NCBI RefSeq assembly: GCF_000760515.2
Contig: NW_013546645.1
Span: forward strand, 1 to 64,000
Length of the DNA: 64,000 nucleotides
Origin: Mitosporidium daphniae
Lineage: Eukaryota > Microsporidia
Direction of reading: 5' to 3'
Part shown: one piece after another, positions 41,927-51,745 of the stretch
Layout: each line of letters starts with the position of its first letter
How positions within the stretch are numbered: the first letter of the stretch is position 1
Program-made: the position numbers and the translations under genes
The notes under the pieces: model-generated
Told to the model about the DNA's origin: nothing
Databases searched by the model: none
What the model saw: only the letters and a program-made list of their open reading frames with translations

Positions 41927-44900
41927 ATGCGGCCCGGGTCGCTGTAACTTTGTCTCCTCTTACCCTGTAGAGATGCATATGCACCCGGGGGCATCGTACA
42001 CCTGCAGCTGGTAAACTTTGTCACATACGACCGGCTTGAGCTCAGTCCAGGCCCATACATGAACATGATTGTTGGCCCAAACGGCTCTGGAAAAAGCTCT
42101 ATTGTGTCGGCAATTGCGCTTGGGCTCGGCTTTGGTACACAAGTGACCACAATTATAATTTCTGATGCCTAGATCCTCGGAAGATCCTCCCATTTAGGAA
42201 GCTTTGTAAAAAAAGGTCGGGAGTCGGCAACCATCGAGATTACGCTGTGCAGGTCACCTGCAGAAGGCTCCGTGGTCACCATCCGAAGAGAGTTCTCCTC
42301 CATATGCGGATTCCCATTAGCCGGCGCACGTGCCACAGACAAATGGTTTATTGACGGAACGCGCGCTACCAAAGAAGCTATCGCTGATTTAGTTGAAGTT
42401 ACCTTCAACATTCGCCTTGGTAACTTGTGTCAGTTCTTGCCTCAAGATCGACTTTCAGAATTCTCACGGCTTTCAGAAAGCGAACTACTGGTGGCAACTG
42501 CAGAAGCTATTGAACCGCCAGAAACATTGGCCATGCAACGACACCTCATCGACATGGGTGAACAACTACGGCGGGCACAGCTTGAAATTTCGGGAATAGA
42601 AAAAGAACTTGCCACCCTGTCCGCAACAAATAGCCACCTGCTACCGCAGGTCGAACGCTATCGGGCAAATGCAGCACATCAAACGCACATTTCACTACTA
42701 AAGGCCAAACGACCGTGGCTTGAGTATAACGAAGCGAGAACAACTTTTCTCTCAGCAAAAGCGCAACGCGATAGTGCCCAGCAAATCTCAAATCAAGCGG
42801 CTTCTGCCATCATTCCACTGAGAGAGTCATTAGCTGAGCTATTGAACAAATTGGAAAACCTTCATACTAGCGACCTTTGGTGTCAACTAGATGTCCTGGA
42901 GGAGCGAAGAATTGCTCTGCAAGGTCGATTGGCTGCAAATCCAGTGGAAATTTCCAAAGAGCAACTAACAAATGCCAGCAATCGTGAAGCGGCCCTTCGT
43001 CAGCGATCTCAGGAAATTTTTGCCGAGTTGGAAACACTTGCTGTGCAAGAGGCACAAGGAAGCGAAAGCCGCAACCAACATGAGCGAACTCTAGAGTTAC
43101 TCGGCCCAGAGCTTACAGAAGCTGGAGAGCGTCGCCGCCGCCTTCAGAGCTCCATACAAGACGTCGCAAACCTCCGTGCTGATATCGAGGCAGAGGGTAC
43201 GGAACTTCAACGCAAAATCAATGGCGCTCTCTCCAGGTAAGCGTCCTAGCTAATTCTGACTTTTTTTCGGTCTCTGTATCTGTTTCCTTATTTTTTTCTT
43301 TATTCCACTTTATCTTGTGTCTTTGCTTTTCTTATACATGTAGGCTGGCAGGATCTCAAGACCATGTGCGACTTGAGTTGATACGACAATCAGATCCGGA
43401 CACCTTTCGGGCATTAGAGTGGTTCCGCAAGCACAGGTCGCGGTTTAGTGGGCGTGTATCTGAGCCGATCTGTCTTGAGCTTATCGTCAAAGATCCACGT
43501 TACGCTGCCATTTTGGAGACTGCACTTTCAAAGCAAGCAATGATGAGCTTTGTCTTTGAAGATGGGTCTGATTACGAGCTCTTTCTAGCCTCATGCAGCG
43601 ATTCTATGGGACTGCGAATCAACGCGATTCATATCATCAAGTCTCGGCCGGAAGAATATCGCCCATTTATTTCTCATGAAGAGATTATTGAACGGCTGCA
43701 CTTTGATTGCTACTTGCGCGACATTATTAATGCGCCAGACATTGTCATTGCTGCCTTGTGTGACCAATTCAAGATTCATATCCAAGTATATAATTGCACT
43801 AATGCTAGCCCGTGGCTCTAGGCACAGTCGATCATGCTGCCGTGGACAAACATCGCGAGATTCTCAAATATTATGCGGCTGGACAAGCATTTGAAGTGCG
43901 GCATACCAATTCGCGGACCTCCAACGGACATGGCTCGTCGCCAGTAGTCATTTCAAAGGCAATTCGTCCGGCACGTTTGTTAAGGGATCCTGGACAAGAG
44001 GCCAGAAGAGCTTCAGAGGAGATCGTCAAAACATCTAGGTACGCTGGCTCCGCTATTTCTTACCACTAATAGAGAGAAATTGGCGCAGAATGAACGACGG
44101 ATGCGTGAACTGGTAGAACAGGAAGAAAAATCCCGAACATCACTCGAGGGTGTCCAAACTACTTATCGGCTACTTCTTGAGCGTCGTAAGTCCTTACAGC
44201 TGGAAATTGATGCGCTGGACTCCATCGCCCGCATCCAAGGTACTTTTTCATTTCGCTCCTTTTTGCCTTTTTGATTCGGTGGCTTTATTTTTGAATGTCC
44301 TTTGACTTAATTTCAGGATTGCGGAGGGCAGAGCTGACACATGTGCAGCAGCAGCTAACGGAATCTACAGAGTGTTTGGCAGCAGCAAGGGCTGCGCTTT
44401 CGGATGCATATCTAACTAAAGCACGACTTTTTCAGCAGCTAGGACGTGTCTTAGCAGAGGCCCCCAGCCTACTGGCGACAGCAGCTACAAAATTAGCACA
44501 AAAAAGTGCCCTTGAAGTGCAAGCTAATGAAGCTCGGACCGCGCTAGCTCACAATGAAGCTTCTTTGGCGCAGCTTCATGATGCGTTGGAAGTCTCAGAA
44601 CAAGCACTAGCTTCGGCTCGCAGTGTTGCAAAAAGCCTTCTTGCAGAAGCAAAGAAGACACCATTAACGGATGAAACGAAGACACACTTTGAACGCCTCC
44701 CAGAGTCACTGGATGAGCTTGATGGTGCTATTGCTGAAGCGGAGGCAATTGCCGCTCTTACTGCAGACATATCCCGTAAAACTGTTGAAGAGTGGGAACT
44801 TCGCAATGCACATGTAAGAGGTGGCCCTTCCTAGAACTAGATTGCGGAATTGAACGAAAAAGTGTCTCGATGCTCCCAAGAGAAAGATGTCCTTTATGAC

Positions 44901-45488
44901 CGGCTTAAAGAAATTGAAGGAAGCTGGATAGAGGTTATTACCCACATGGTTGAAGGGATAAATTCCCGCTTTTCTTCCTTCTTTCAAGCGATAAACTGCG
45001 AAGGGCGCGTTCTTTTAAGTATGTATCAAAAGTTGACGTGTTCTTTAGAGCGAGCAGGAAATTTCCAATTTGAGCATTGGGGAATCAGTGTGCTGGCCAA
45101 GTTCAGAGCTGAAGAACGGTTGGTTCCATTGGACTCTGAGCGGCAAAGCGGCGGCGAGCGCTCGGTCACTACAATTCTTTACCTAATGGCGCTGCAGCAG
45201 AATGCTCTGTCGCCATTTCGGATTGTCGACGAAATTAACCAGGGCATGGACCCACGAAACGAGAGACTCATTCACAAATTAATTGTGCATGCGATTGCGC
45301 CACGTAGTGCCGATGCAAACACGAATTCGGAATGCGTTAAGTCTCTGGGATCGCAGTATTTTCTGATCACGCCAAAGCTCCTACTTGACCTTGAATATGC
45401 AGAGCATACCAAGTTATTGTGTGTTTTAAACGGCACAGGGCTAGCGGATCAGCTTCCGCCGACATTAACAACCCCTTGGGCATCTTGA
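41927..45488 (+). CDS. SMC5: Structural maintenance of chromosomes protein 5 (Smc5)
   Basis: Core ATPase of the Smc5/6 repair complex. Nine exons (41927-41937, 41971-42142, 42173-43236, 43344-43785, 43809-44038, 44073-44239, 44317-44813, 44841-45018, 45049-45488) give 1066 residues. Walker A is IVGPNGSGKSSIV. The Smc5-specific CQFLPQDRLSEF follows, then coiled coil, a hinge beginning near FRALEWFRKHR, return coil, ABC signature QSGGERSV and Walker B FRIVDEINQGMDP. Introns are 33, 30, 107, 23, 34, 77, 27 and 30 nt; two are far longer than the local norm. The last is a stop-free multiple of three. Confidence 0.95.
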
Positions 45489-45641
45489 CTCGCTTTAACT
45501 TTAATTGATTGAAAATATTCGCCCACTGGCTGATGGTTCTCTTTAAAATCGTTCAATTAATTTTCAGCATTCCAATTAATTTTACTTTTAAATTAATTTC
45601 CATTCTTTTCGTCCCAGAAAGCCAATCTAGCCTTTACTCAG

Positions 45642-45953
45642 ATGGACTTTGAGAATCTCTCCGCTCATGAAAAGAAGCAAATGGTCACTCTGATAGAGGA
45701 AAAGCAGGTGTGTCGCCGTACTAATGTATAGGCCAAGCAATTTGTTACGTTGTTTGCTTATGTGGTGGAAACATGCTTTGCAGACTGTGTGTCGGATTTT
45801 ACATCCAAGTCTCTTACGGATAAGGAGGTACACACATCAGTTTCATCATAGGCTTCCTGTGCATCTATCTGCACAGAAAAGATTTTGAAGCTGACAAATA
45901 GAATTGGGCAGCGGATGAGCGAGAAACAGGCAGCAGCACCAGCTCTCCAGTAA
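45642..45953 (+). CDS. TIM9: Mitochondrial intermembrane chaperone Tim9
   Basis: Small Tim protein that with Tim10 escorts carriers such as the ADP/ATP carrier. Exons 45642-45707, 45732-45827 and 45852-45953 (introns 24 and 24 nt) give 87 residues, the family length. Two CX3C motifs are C-FAD-C and C-ASI-C. The flanking sequence FTSKSLTDKE and RIGQRMSE is specific for Tim9 rather than Tim8, 10 or 13. Confidence 0.93.
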
Positions 45954-46193
45954 CTCCATAGGCTTGCCAATAAAAATTCACCATTGAGGCAAATTTTGCC
46001 GTTACACTTGATTTTCTGATTAACTTGGAATTACCGGCAAATTAAAATGCTAAATTGTACAGAAAGGTTCCGTGCTCTTGCTGGGCTTCTGCCCCCACAC
46101 GCACATGCGCACAGTGGTGGATAAGATTTTCCGTCCATGCTACAAATTTACGAACACAAACTCATCTGGCCGCGCACCTAAAAGTTGTCTCTT

Positions 46194-47874
46194 TTATTGA
46201 GGATGATAATCGCAAGTTTTTTCTTTCGTCTTATAGTCAGCAATGTGGGAGATCTTAAGCTCTGGATCCTCAATGACATTAGAATACTCCAGTGTAATCT
46301 GTAACAAGACGGGATTGCATTTTTCAGACTCCATTTCTTTGGAATTAATTAGGTCATAGGCAACTGATGGATAAAGCAATATGAAACATACCTTTTTTTA
46401 ATTTATGCACAAACGACACCGCAAACGACTTGATGTCGGAAGTAAAAGAAATAGGGTCTTCTTGGTTGAATTGTTTAAAGTTTCCAATGGAAAAGCTAAA
46501 CATTCCATTCTGCTGTGTGGTAACAAAGATGTTTGTGACCACAATGTTTCCATGACTAATATTGTGCGATCTCAAGCTATTTATCGAGGCAAACAGGCGT
46601 TTAAAAGCCTCAATAACCTGGGGGCTGTTTGCAGTCTCCGGCTTAGATTCAAAAAATGAAGATAACGACTGTCCGGTCTCTGCATATTCATCTTCATACA
46701 TATATCCCAATAGGTTCATTTTGTTTTCTTGCAAATCAATCAACAGGCCCTTTGGATAGCGAAAGTCTTTGGATTCATTTTCATCAAAATAACGTATTAT
46801 CTTGAGCTCGTCACCATATTTGAACTCATAAGTAAAGGGGGGTATCTTTAATATACCTTTCTTGAATTTTTCCAACGAAAATTTGAAATTTAAATCGTTT
46901 CCAGCGTCTGGGTTGTTCAATTCCCAACGAGCCAAATTTTCCCTTTTAGAAGAAAGGGTGTTGTCTTCTTTCACGGTAATATTTACACCGTGGGATTGAA
47001 TTACAGCTGGCATCAGTACATGAGAATTCCATTCGAAGAAGTAACGAAGAATATCATTCCGTAGTTCCTGCTCCTCTTCAGTAGCATTTGAATAATTGCT
47101 TTTGAAAAACTTTTGTACTAAATCTTCGTTTTTTAGAGTTGTCTGGCCAAAAAACTGCGATATTTTGTCGTCGTCCTTGAGAAAAGACTCCAAGGTTTCT
47201 GTAAGGATCAAGCGAAACATGGATTTGGACATAATATTCCAGACACTGAGTTCGAATATTTTTATAACAAAGGGTTTGTTATTAACAAAGCCTCTAGAAA
47301 TGAAAAAGATTTTGAGAAATGATTCGATAGACTCGGTGCAATAAAAAGACCTAATCCATTTGGGTGGGCTGCTAGTTTCGTTGGACGGGATTTTTTCTGC
47401 AGTAAAAAAGCCATCCTGCCTGGGAAAGTAAAACATGGGCTTCAATGCTGAAGGAAAATACGTCCTATCTTGAGACCCATTGAAGAAAACATAAAAGTCG
47501 GTCACATTTTTCAACCTCCATGTGTAATCAGGATATTTACCTGCGAAATTACAGAATAATCCATTAGCTCTGTTGTATTCAGCTTTTTGATCTTTGGAGG
47601 AATCTGTGGGGGAATCTGTGGAGGAATTTTTGGAGGAATTTGTGGAAGATATGAAATAAGCGCTAAAGCCGATCACCGTGCATATCCCAGCTAGCTTGAA
47701 TATATAAGTATGAAGATGCTTCGATCGAGAACGTGCCGGAACGGCCAGACCATATGCAACTCTTAACGCAAGTAGCGTAGCGATGCAAATACACGCTGTA
47801 ATTGCTACAGTCAGCATGCCATCTAAACCCGTATAGTGGGTCTGCATCTTTTTTATGGAATTTTTTAGCCACAT
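46194..47874 (-). CDS. Membrane protein with pseudokinase-like C-terminus (copy A)
   Basis: No named family is recognised. Exons 47874-46392 and 46363-46194 (28-nt intron) give 550 residues. Two hydrophobic segments near residues 17-40 and 58-75 are followed by a Ser/Thr/Asn linker of SS-T-N/D-SS units and a region with many N-x-S/T sequons. The last ~150 residues resemble a protein kinase C-lobe without catalytic residues: HNISHGNIVVTNIF (HGN for HRD), FSIGNFKQF (NFK for DFG) and FTSDIKSFAVSF (cf. DIWSFG). The start ATG matches that of its inverted copy; an upstream GTG-initiated extension is not credible. Confidence 0.65.
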
Positions 47875-47879
47875 AAATG
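47275..47879 (-). repeat. Left arm of near-identical inverted repeat
   Basis: This 605-bp arm is almost identical to 48053-48693 in inverse orientation; stretches of 40-50 bp compared base by base show no mismatch. It covers the 5' third of copy A plus five bases before its ATG. The spacer between arms (47880-48052) is 173 bp. Confidence 0.92.
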
Positions 47880-48052
47880 AGTCCTGTTTTTGGAGTGAGA
47901 TTATCCGCGATGTTTTGGAGGAGGCGTTTTCGACTTTGGGGATCAAGATGGCACTGGGCGTGGCAGCTGCAGCCGCAGTTGATGGCTCCCCAGACGATGT
48001 CGGGCTTTTCAAAACCAGAGCCACAACGATTAAAAACACGAGAACGGTGACA

Positions 48053-48693
48053 CATTTATGTGGCTAAAAAATTCCATAAAAAAGATGCAGACCCACTATA
48101 CGGGTTTAGATGGCATGCTGACTGTAGCAATTACAGCGTGTATTTGCATCGCTACGCTACTTGCGTTAAGAGTTGCATATGGTCTGGCCGTTCCGGCACG
48201 TTCTCGATCGAAGCATCTTCATACTTATATATTCAAGCTAGCTGGGATATGCACGGTGATCGGCTTTAGCGCTTATTTCATATCTTCCACAAATTCCTCC
48301 ACAAATTCCCCCACAGATTCATCCACAAATTCCTCCAAAAATTCCTCCACAGATTCCCCCACAGATTCCTCCAAAGATCAAAAAGCTGAATACAACAGAG
48401 CTAATGGATTATTCTGTAATTTCGCAGGTAAATATCCTGATTACACATGGAGGTTGAAAAATGTGACCGACTTTTATGTTTTCTTCAATGGGTCTCAAGA
48501 TAGGACGTATTTTCCTTCAGCATTGAAGCCCATGTTTTACTTTCCCAGGCAGGATGGCTTTTTTACTGCAGAAAAAATCCCGTCCAACGAAACTAGCAGC
48601 CCACCCAAATGGATTAGGTCTTTTTATTGCACCGAGTCTATCGAATCATTTCTCAAAATCTTTTTCATTTCTAGAGGCTTTGTTAATAACAAA
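48053..48693 (+). repeat. Right arm of near-identical inverted repeat
   Basis: This 641-bp arm exceeds the left arm by 36 bp because the AC-AAATTCC-type minisatellite encoding S/T/N units has 12 more codons. The identity ends abruptly after the codons for GFVNNK; the downstream coding sequence is clearly diverged. Confidence 0.92.
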
Positions 48694-49332
48694 TCTTTTC
48701 CTGGGGAAACCTTTCGTGATGAATTAGATCACCACATGAAATGTGTTGACAATCGACAAAGCTTTCTTTTGATCCTTACGGAAAACTTGGACTCTTTTCT
48801 CAAGAACGACGACGAAATATCCCAGTTTTTTGACCAGAAAACTCTAAAAAACGAAGATTTAGTACAAAAGTTTTTCAAAGGCAATTATTCAAATGCTGCT
48901 GAAGAGGAGCAGAAACTACGGTATGCTGTATCTACTCATTTCAAGAAATGGGCTGATCATGCACTGGTGCCAGCTGTAATTCAATCCCATGGTGTAAATA
49001 TTACCGTGAAAGAAGACAACACCCTTTCTTTTAAAGGGGCAAAAGGTAAAATCTGGGAATTGGGAAACTATGTTGCTAAAAACGATTCAAATTTCACCTT
49101 TTCGCTTCAAGGCTTGACGAGCGGTGTATTAAAGATACCCATTTTGGGTGAAAAGCTCGAACCTTTAGATCTGCTCAAGGGAATATATATTTGGAATCAA
49201 GATAAAATGGATAACTTGGATCATATGAATATGAATATGAAGGCTGCACAGGGCGCGTTGATTGATGCAAGTAATTCCACAATTACGCTATTGGGATACA
49301 TGTATCGGAATTTAACCGCCAAAAATAGTTAG
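48058..49332 (+). CDS. Membrane protein, shorter paralog (copy B)
   Basis: 424 residues, no intron. Residues 1-211 equal copy A except for a 12-residue insertion in the Ser/Thr/Asn linker. After GFVNNK the two diverge, but homology persists in LILTENLDSFL, LKNEDLVQKFF and PAVIQSHGVNITVKEDNTLS. The frame stops shortly after LLGYMY, where copy A continues into the pseudokinase-like part, so B is a truncated form. Function is unknown; both have two membrane segments near the N-terminus and sequons in the remainder. Confidence 0.65.
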   Translation: MWLKNSIKKMQTHYTGLDGMLTVAITACICIATLLALRVAYGLAVPARSRSKHLHTYIFKLAGICTVIGFSAYFISSTNSSTNSPTDSSTNSSKNSSTDSPTDSSKDQKAEYNRANGLFCNFAGKYPDYTWRLKNVTDFYVFFNGSQDRTYFPSALKPMFYFPRQDGFFTAEKIPSNETSSPPKWIRSFYCTESIESFLKIFFISRGFVNNKSFPGETFRDELDHHMKCVDNRQSFLLILTENLDSFLKNDDEISQFFDQKTLKNEDLVQKFFKGNYSNAAEEEQKLRYAVSTHFKKWADHALVPAVIQSHGVNITVKEDNTLSFKGAKGKIWELGNYVAKNDSNFTFSLQGLTSGVLKIPILGEKLEPLDLLKGIYIWNQDKMDNLDHMNMNMKAAQGALIDASNSTITLLGYMYRNLTAKNS

Positions 49333-49376
49333 TTCGAAGTTTGTTGGTGCGCCAATCGCCATTAAGAGGGGTCTAT

Positions 49377-49396
49377 AAAATTAAAATTTAAAATAT
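49377..49396 (+). promoter_or_regulatory. A/T-only box before PRP18
   Basis: A run AAAATTAAAATTTAAAATAT ends 9 bp before the ATG. It is the same class of A/T-only element seen before Smc5, Yju2 and other genes. Confidence 0.35.
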
Positions 49397-49405
49397 CAAT
49401 TCCAC

Positions 49406-50414
49406 ATGCAAGCATTGAAAGCCGAATTAGAGGCGAAAAAGGCATCACTTGAATATACACGCTCAGAATCACGTAAATTGTACGTTGCAAGAAGAGATAT
49501 TGAAAAAGAGCGCGTGAACTCGTATCTATCTGCACATGAGGAGCGCCAATTGGTCAAAAAGAGATGCATTCCCCCACAAGAGACTGTTCCGTGTCAGCCT
49601 ATTTCTTCTGCAGAAAAAAAGGAAGCATTACCCCACCAAGCTTCTTACAGCAAAGCTGCAACGATAAAGATAAACACAATTGAAAATTCAGAGGAGAACC
49701 GATTTTCCACGCTTCTTTTCGAGCATCAAGACACACTTTCTCTCGATCTCAAGATGAACAAAGAACACGGCATGACATCACACGAGTTCCTTTTCCTATT
49801 TTTCAAGTTTGTTCATTTTAATTTCTCACATTAGAAAATTGCTACTAGAATGGGAAAAGGCCGAGATCCGGCAAGAACCAACCAACGGACAGGTGCTCCA
49901 TCCTCAACTGCCCCACGAGCATAAGCCCAGGGCATTTCCGGAAAATCAAATGGCCCTGAAGGGCGTCGAAACGAAAATGGACCAGCCTGAATCTTTGCAT
50001 CTGAAGGTGATTAGCGAATTGCAGCCTGTTGTCAGGAACAAGCAGTTTCTTTCCGAAATTTTTACCCAAACCAGCCAATATTTGATGCCGTTTTTTGTGC
50101 TTTTGCAAGAACAAAATATTCCGGACTCGGTGATTGAACACCTTATGGAGATTGTCGGCTTTTTGCAGACGAAACAATATGTCAAGGCAAACGACGCCTA
50201 TATACGCCTCTCAATAGGTAATGCGCCATGGCCTATTGGCGTAACCATGGTTTGTATACATGAGCGTTCAGCTCGGGAGCGTATTCACTCGAATCAGGTA
50301 GCACATGTGCTAAACGATGAGCGTCAACGCAAGTGGATCCAGTCCATCAAGCGGTTGATTTCCTTTTGCCAACGCGCATACCCACCTGCCCGTATTACGC
50401 AGGCTCTAGGCTAG
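49406..50414 (+). CDS. PRP18: Pre-mRNA splicing factor Prp18
   Basis: Second-step splicing factor. Exons 49406-49785 and 49835-50414 (49-nt intron) give 319 residues. An N-terminal helix (MQALKAELEAKKASLEY) matches the human Prp18 N-terminus. The C-terminal five-helix domain contains the conserved loop YVKANDAYIRLSIGNAPWPI and VTMVCIHERSARE, then VAHVLNDERQRKWIQSIKRL. The splice joins HE to KLLLEWEKAE. The conserved loop is complete, so the protein should be functional. Confidence 0.95.
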
Positions 50415-50529
50415 CTATAAATACCGCAGGGTCTCGTCTCATTTGGAAATCGGGGGGGGGTTTAATTTCCATTTCGCTAGCGTTCTGACTCCGCCCTTTG
50501 ATTTGTTTTGGTCTAGTTGTATGATTAGT

Positions 50530-51543
50530 TTATTGAAGGCTCCTTGGTTTAAGCCAGCGCGCCTGTATGAATGTGCGCTCGAGATCGAGGCCATCTCTCG
50601 CGTTCACGGTCCGCCGCGTGACGTACCTGTTTTCCAGGACTACAAATCCTGCTCCTGAAAAAAGCGCCTTCGCGTACTCTGCCAATAAATAGTAAATGGG
50701 CATGTCAAATGGGATCGGTGAAGGGTATGGTTAATGGTAAAGTTAGCCCGAATCACGGGTGATGATAGGAAACATAAAAAGTAAAGCGTGGAGGCCTACC
50801 TGCAGAAAAGAAGAAGGAAAGCGTCCCATCCTGCCGTACAAAAGTATGTTCGTCAATTTTTCTGTCCTCTTTAAAGCGGAGCTGTGCCAAATCATTAACT
50901 GCATAATCGCGGAAGAAGAGCACACTACCTGGCCGGAGGAGCTAGGATTCAATGCAGAAAGGCTTACCTCAAAGGCATTCCGGACCACTAGATTATGGCT
51001 GGCTGGAGGTACTGCTGAAAGCATAAAGACGAGCGTCGCGAGTGTAAAGCTTGGATGCATCTTGGTCGTGTCAAGTAGGGAGTAAAAATTCTTCCATGTT
51101 GGGGCTGGACTGGCATCCAAGCACAGGCCTTGCATGCCAAAATTACAGTTAATGTCTTGATTCTTGTGCATGGGAAGGCCAAGGGCCAATTGACCCTGAG
51201 AGATATCTGTGGCAAAATCAAAAGCGGCCACCCAAAGCCGATGTGCAAACCGCTCATATTCGGGTGATTCCATGATCAGCTTTACTGCCTCTGTGGATAT
51301 CTCGACACCATAGCAACGCAGCAATGGAAACTCTCTAAGTAACGGAAAAAGCAGATTCCCTACACCACACCCAATCTCAAGCAGGAAATGACCTTCCCCC
51401 TCTCCAGACAACTCTGCAAATTCAGTACCGAGCCAGTGACGATCACGGAAAAAGTGGTCCTTGTTACGACGATAAAAGAGATTCCAGCTCTTCTCACCAC
51501 ACTCAGAAAGGTATTTGGACGTCCAAAATGGCGGTATCACCAT
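50530..51543 (-). CDS. tRNA (cytidine-32) N3-methyltransferase, METTL2/6 family
   Basis: SAM-dependent enzyme related to Trm140/141 and METTL2/6/8. Exons 51543-50968, 50941-50800 and 50678-50530 (introns 26 and 121 nt) give 288 residues. The signature KSWNLFYRRNKDHFFRDRHW is followed by motif I LLEIGCGVGN, then VFMLSAVPP, and LLRPGSVLFFRDYA restored by the first splice; the tail ENRYVTRRTVNAR matches the RR-x-x-N-R ending. The second intron contains no AG between its 5' TAGG and the acceptor, so the 121-nt length is well supported. The length fits METTL6 (about 284), not the longer METTL2. Confidence 0.88.
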
Positions 51544-51745
51544 CACTTAAATGTACAAAATTTATTCAAACTTCGGACACCTCTGATAAGTGCGCATCCT
51601 TCAATTGAGCCGCGGCTATCGACCAAAAATCGGTGAGCCAAAGATCAGCATACCAAGGCACACGCTAATGATAGATGGCAAAAGGAAATTTCAATTTCGA
51701 TGCCACGACCACCGGGAGTCTGACTTGGTGACCATCAGGGTTAGG

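Noticed and set aside
46028-46193. Short plus-strand frames after TIM9, one containing HMRTVVDKIFRPCYKF
   Set aside because: There is no suitable start or splice donor and no recognised family; it could be a small gene but the sequence alone does not support it.
47875-48039. N-terminal extension of copy A beginning with GTG at 48039
   Set aside because: No ATG is present, the extension is absent from the inverted copy, and both copies share the ATG of MWLKNS.
50443-50658. 71-codon plus-strand frame
   Set aside because: It overlaps the third exon of the methyltransferase gene on the minus strand, whose conserved C-terminus explains the sequence.
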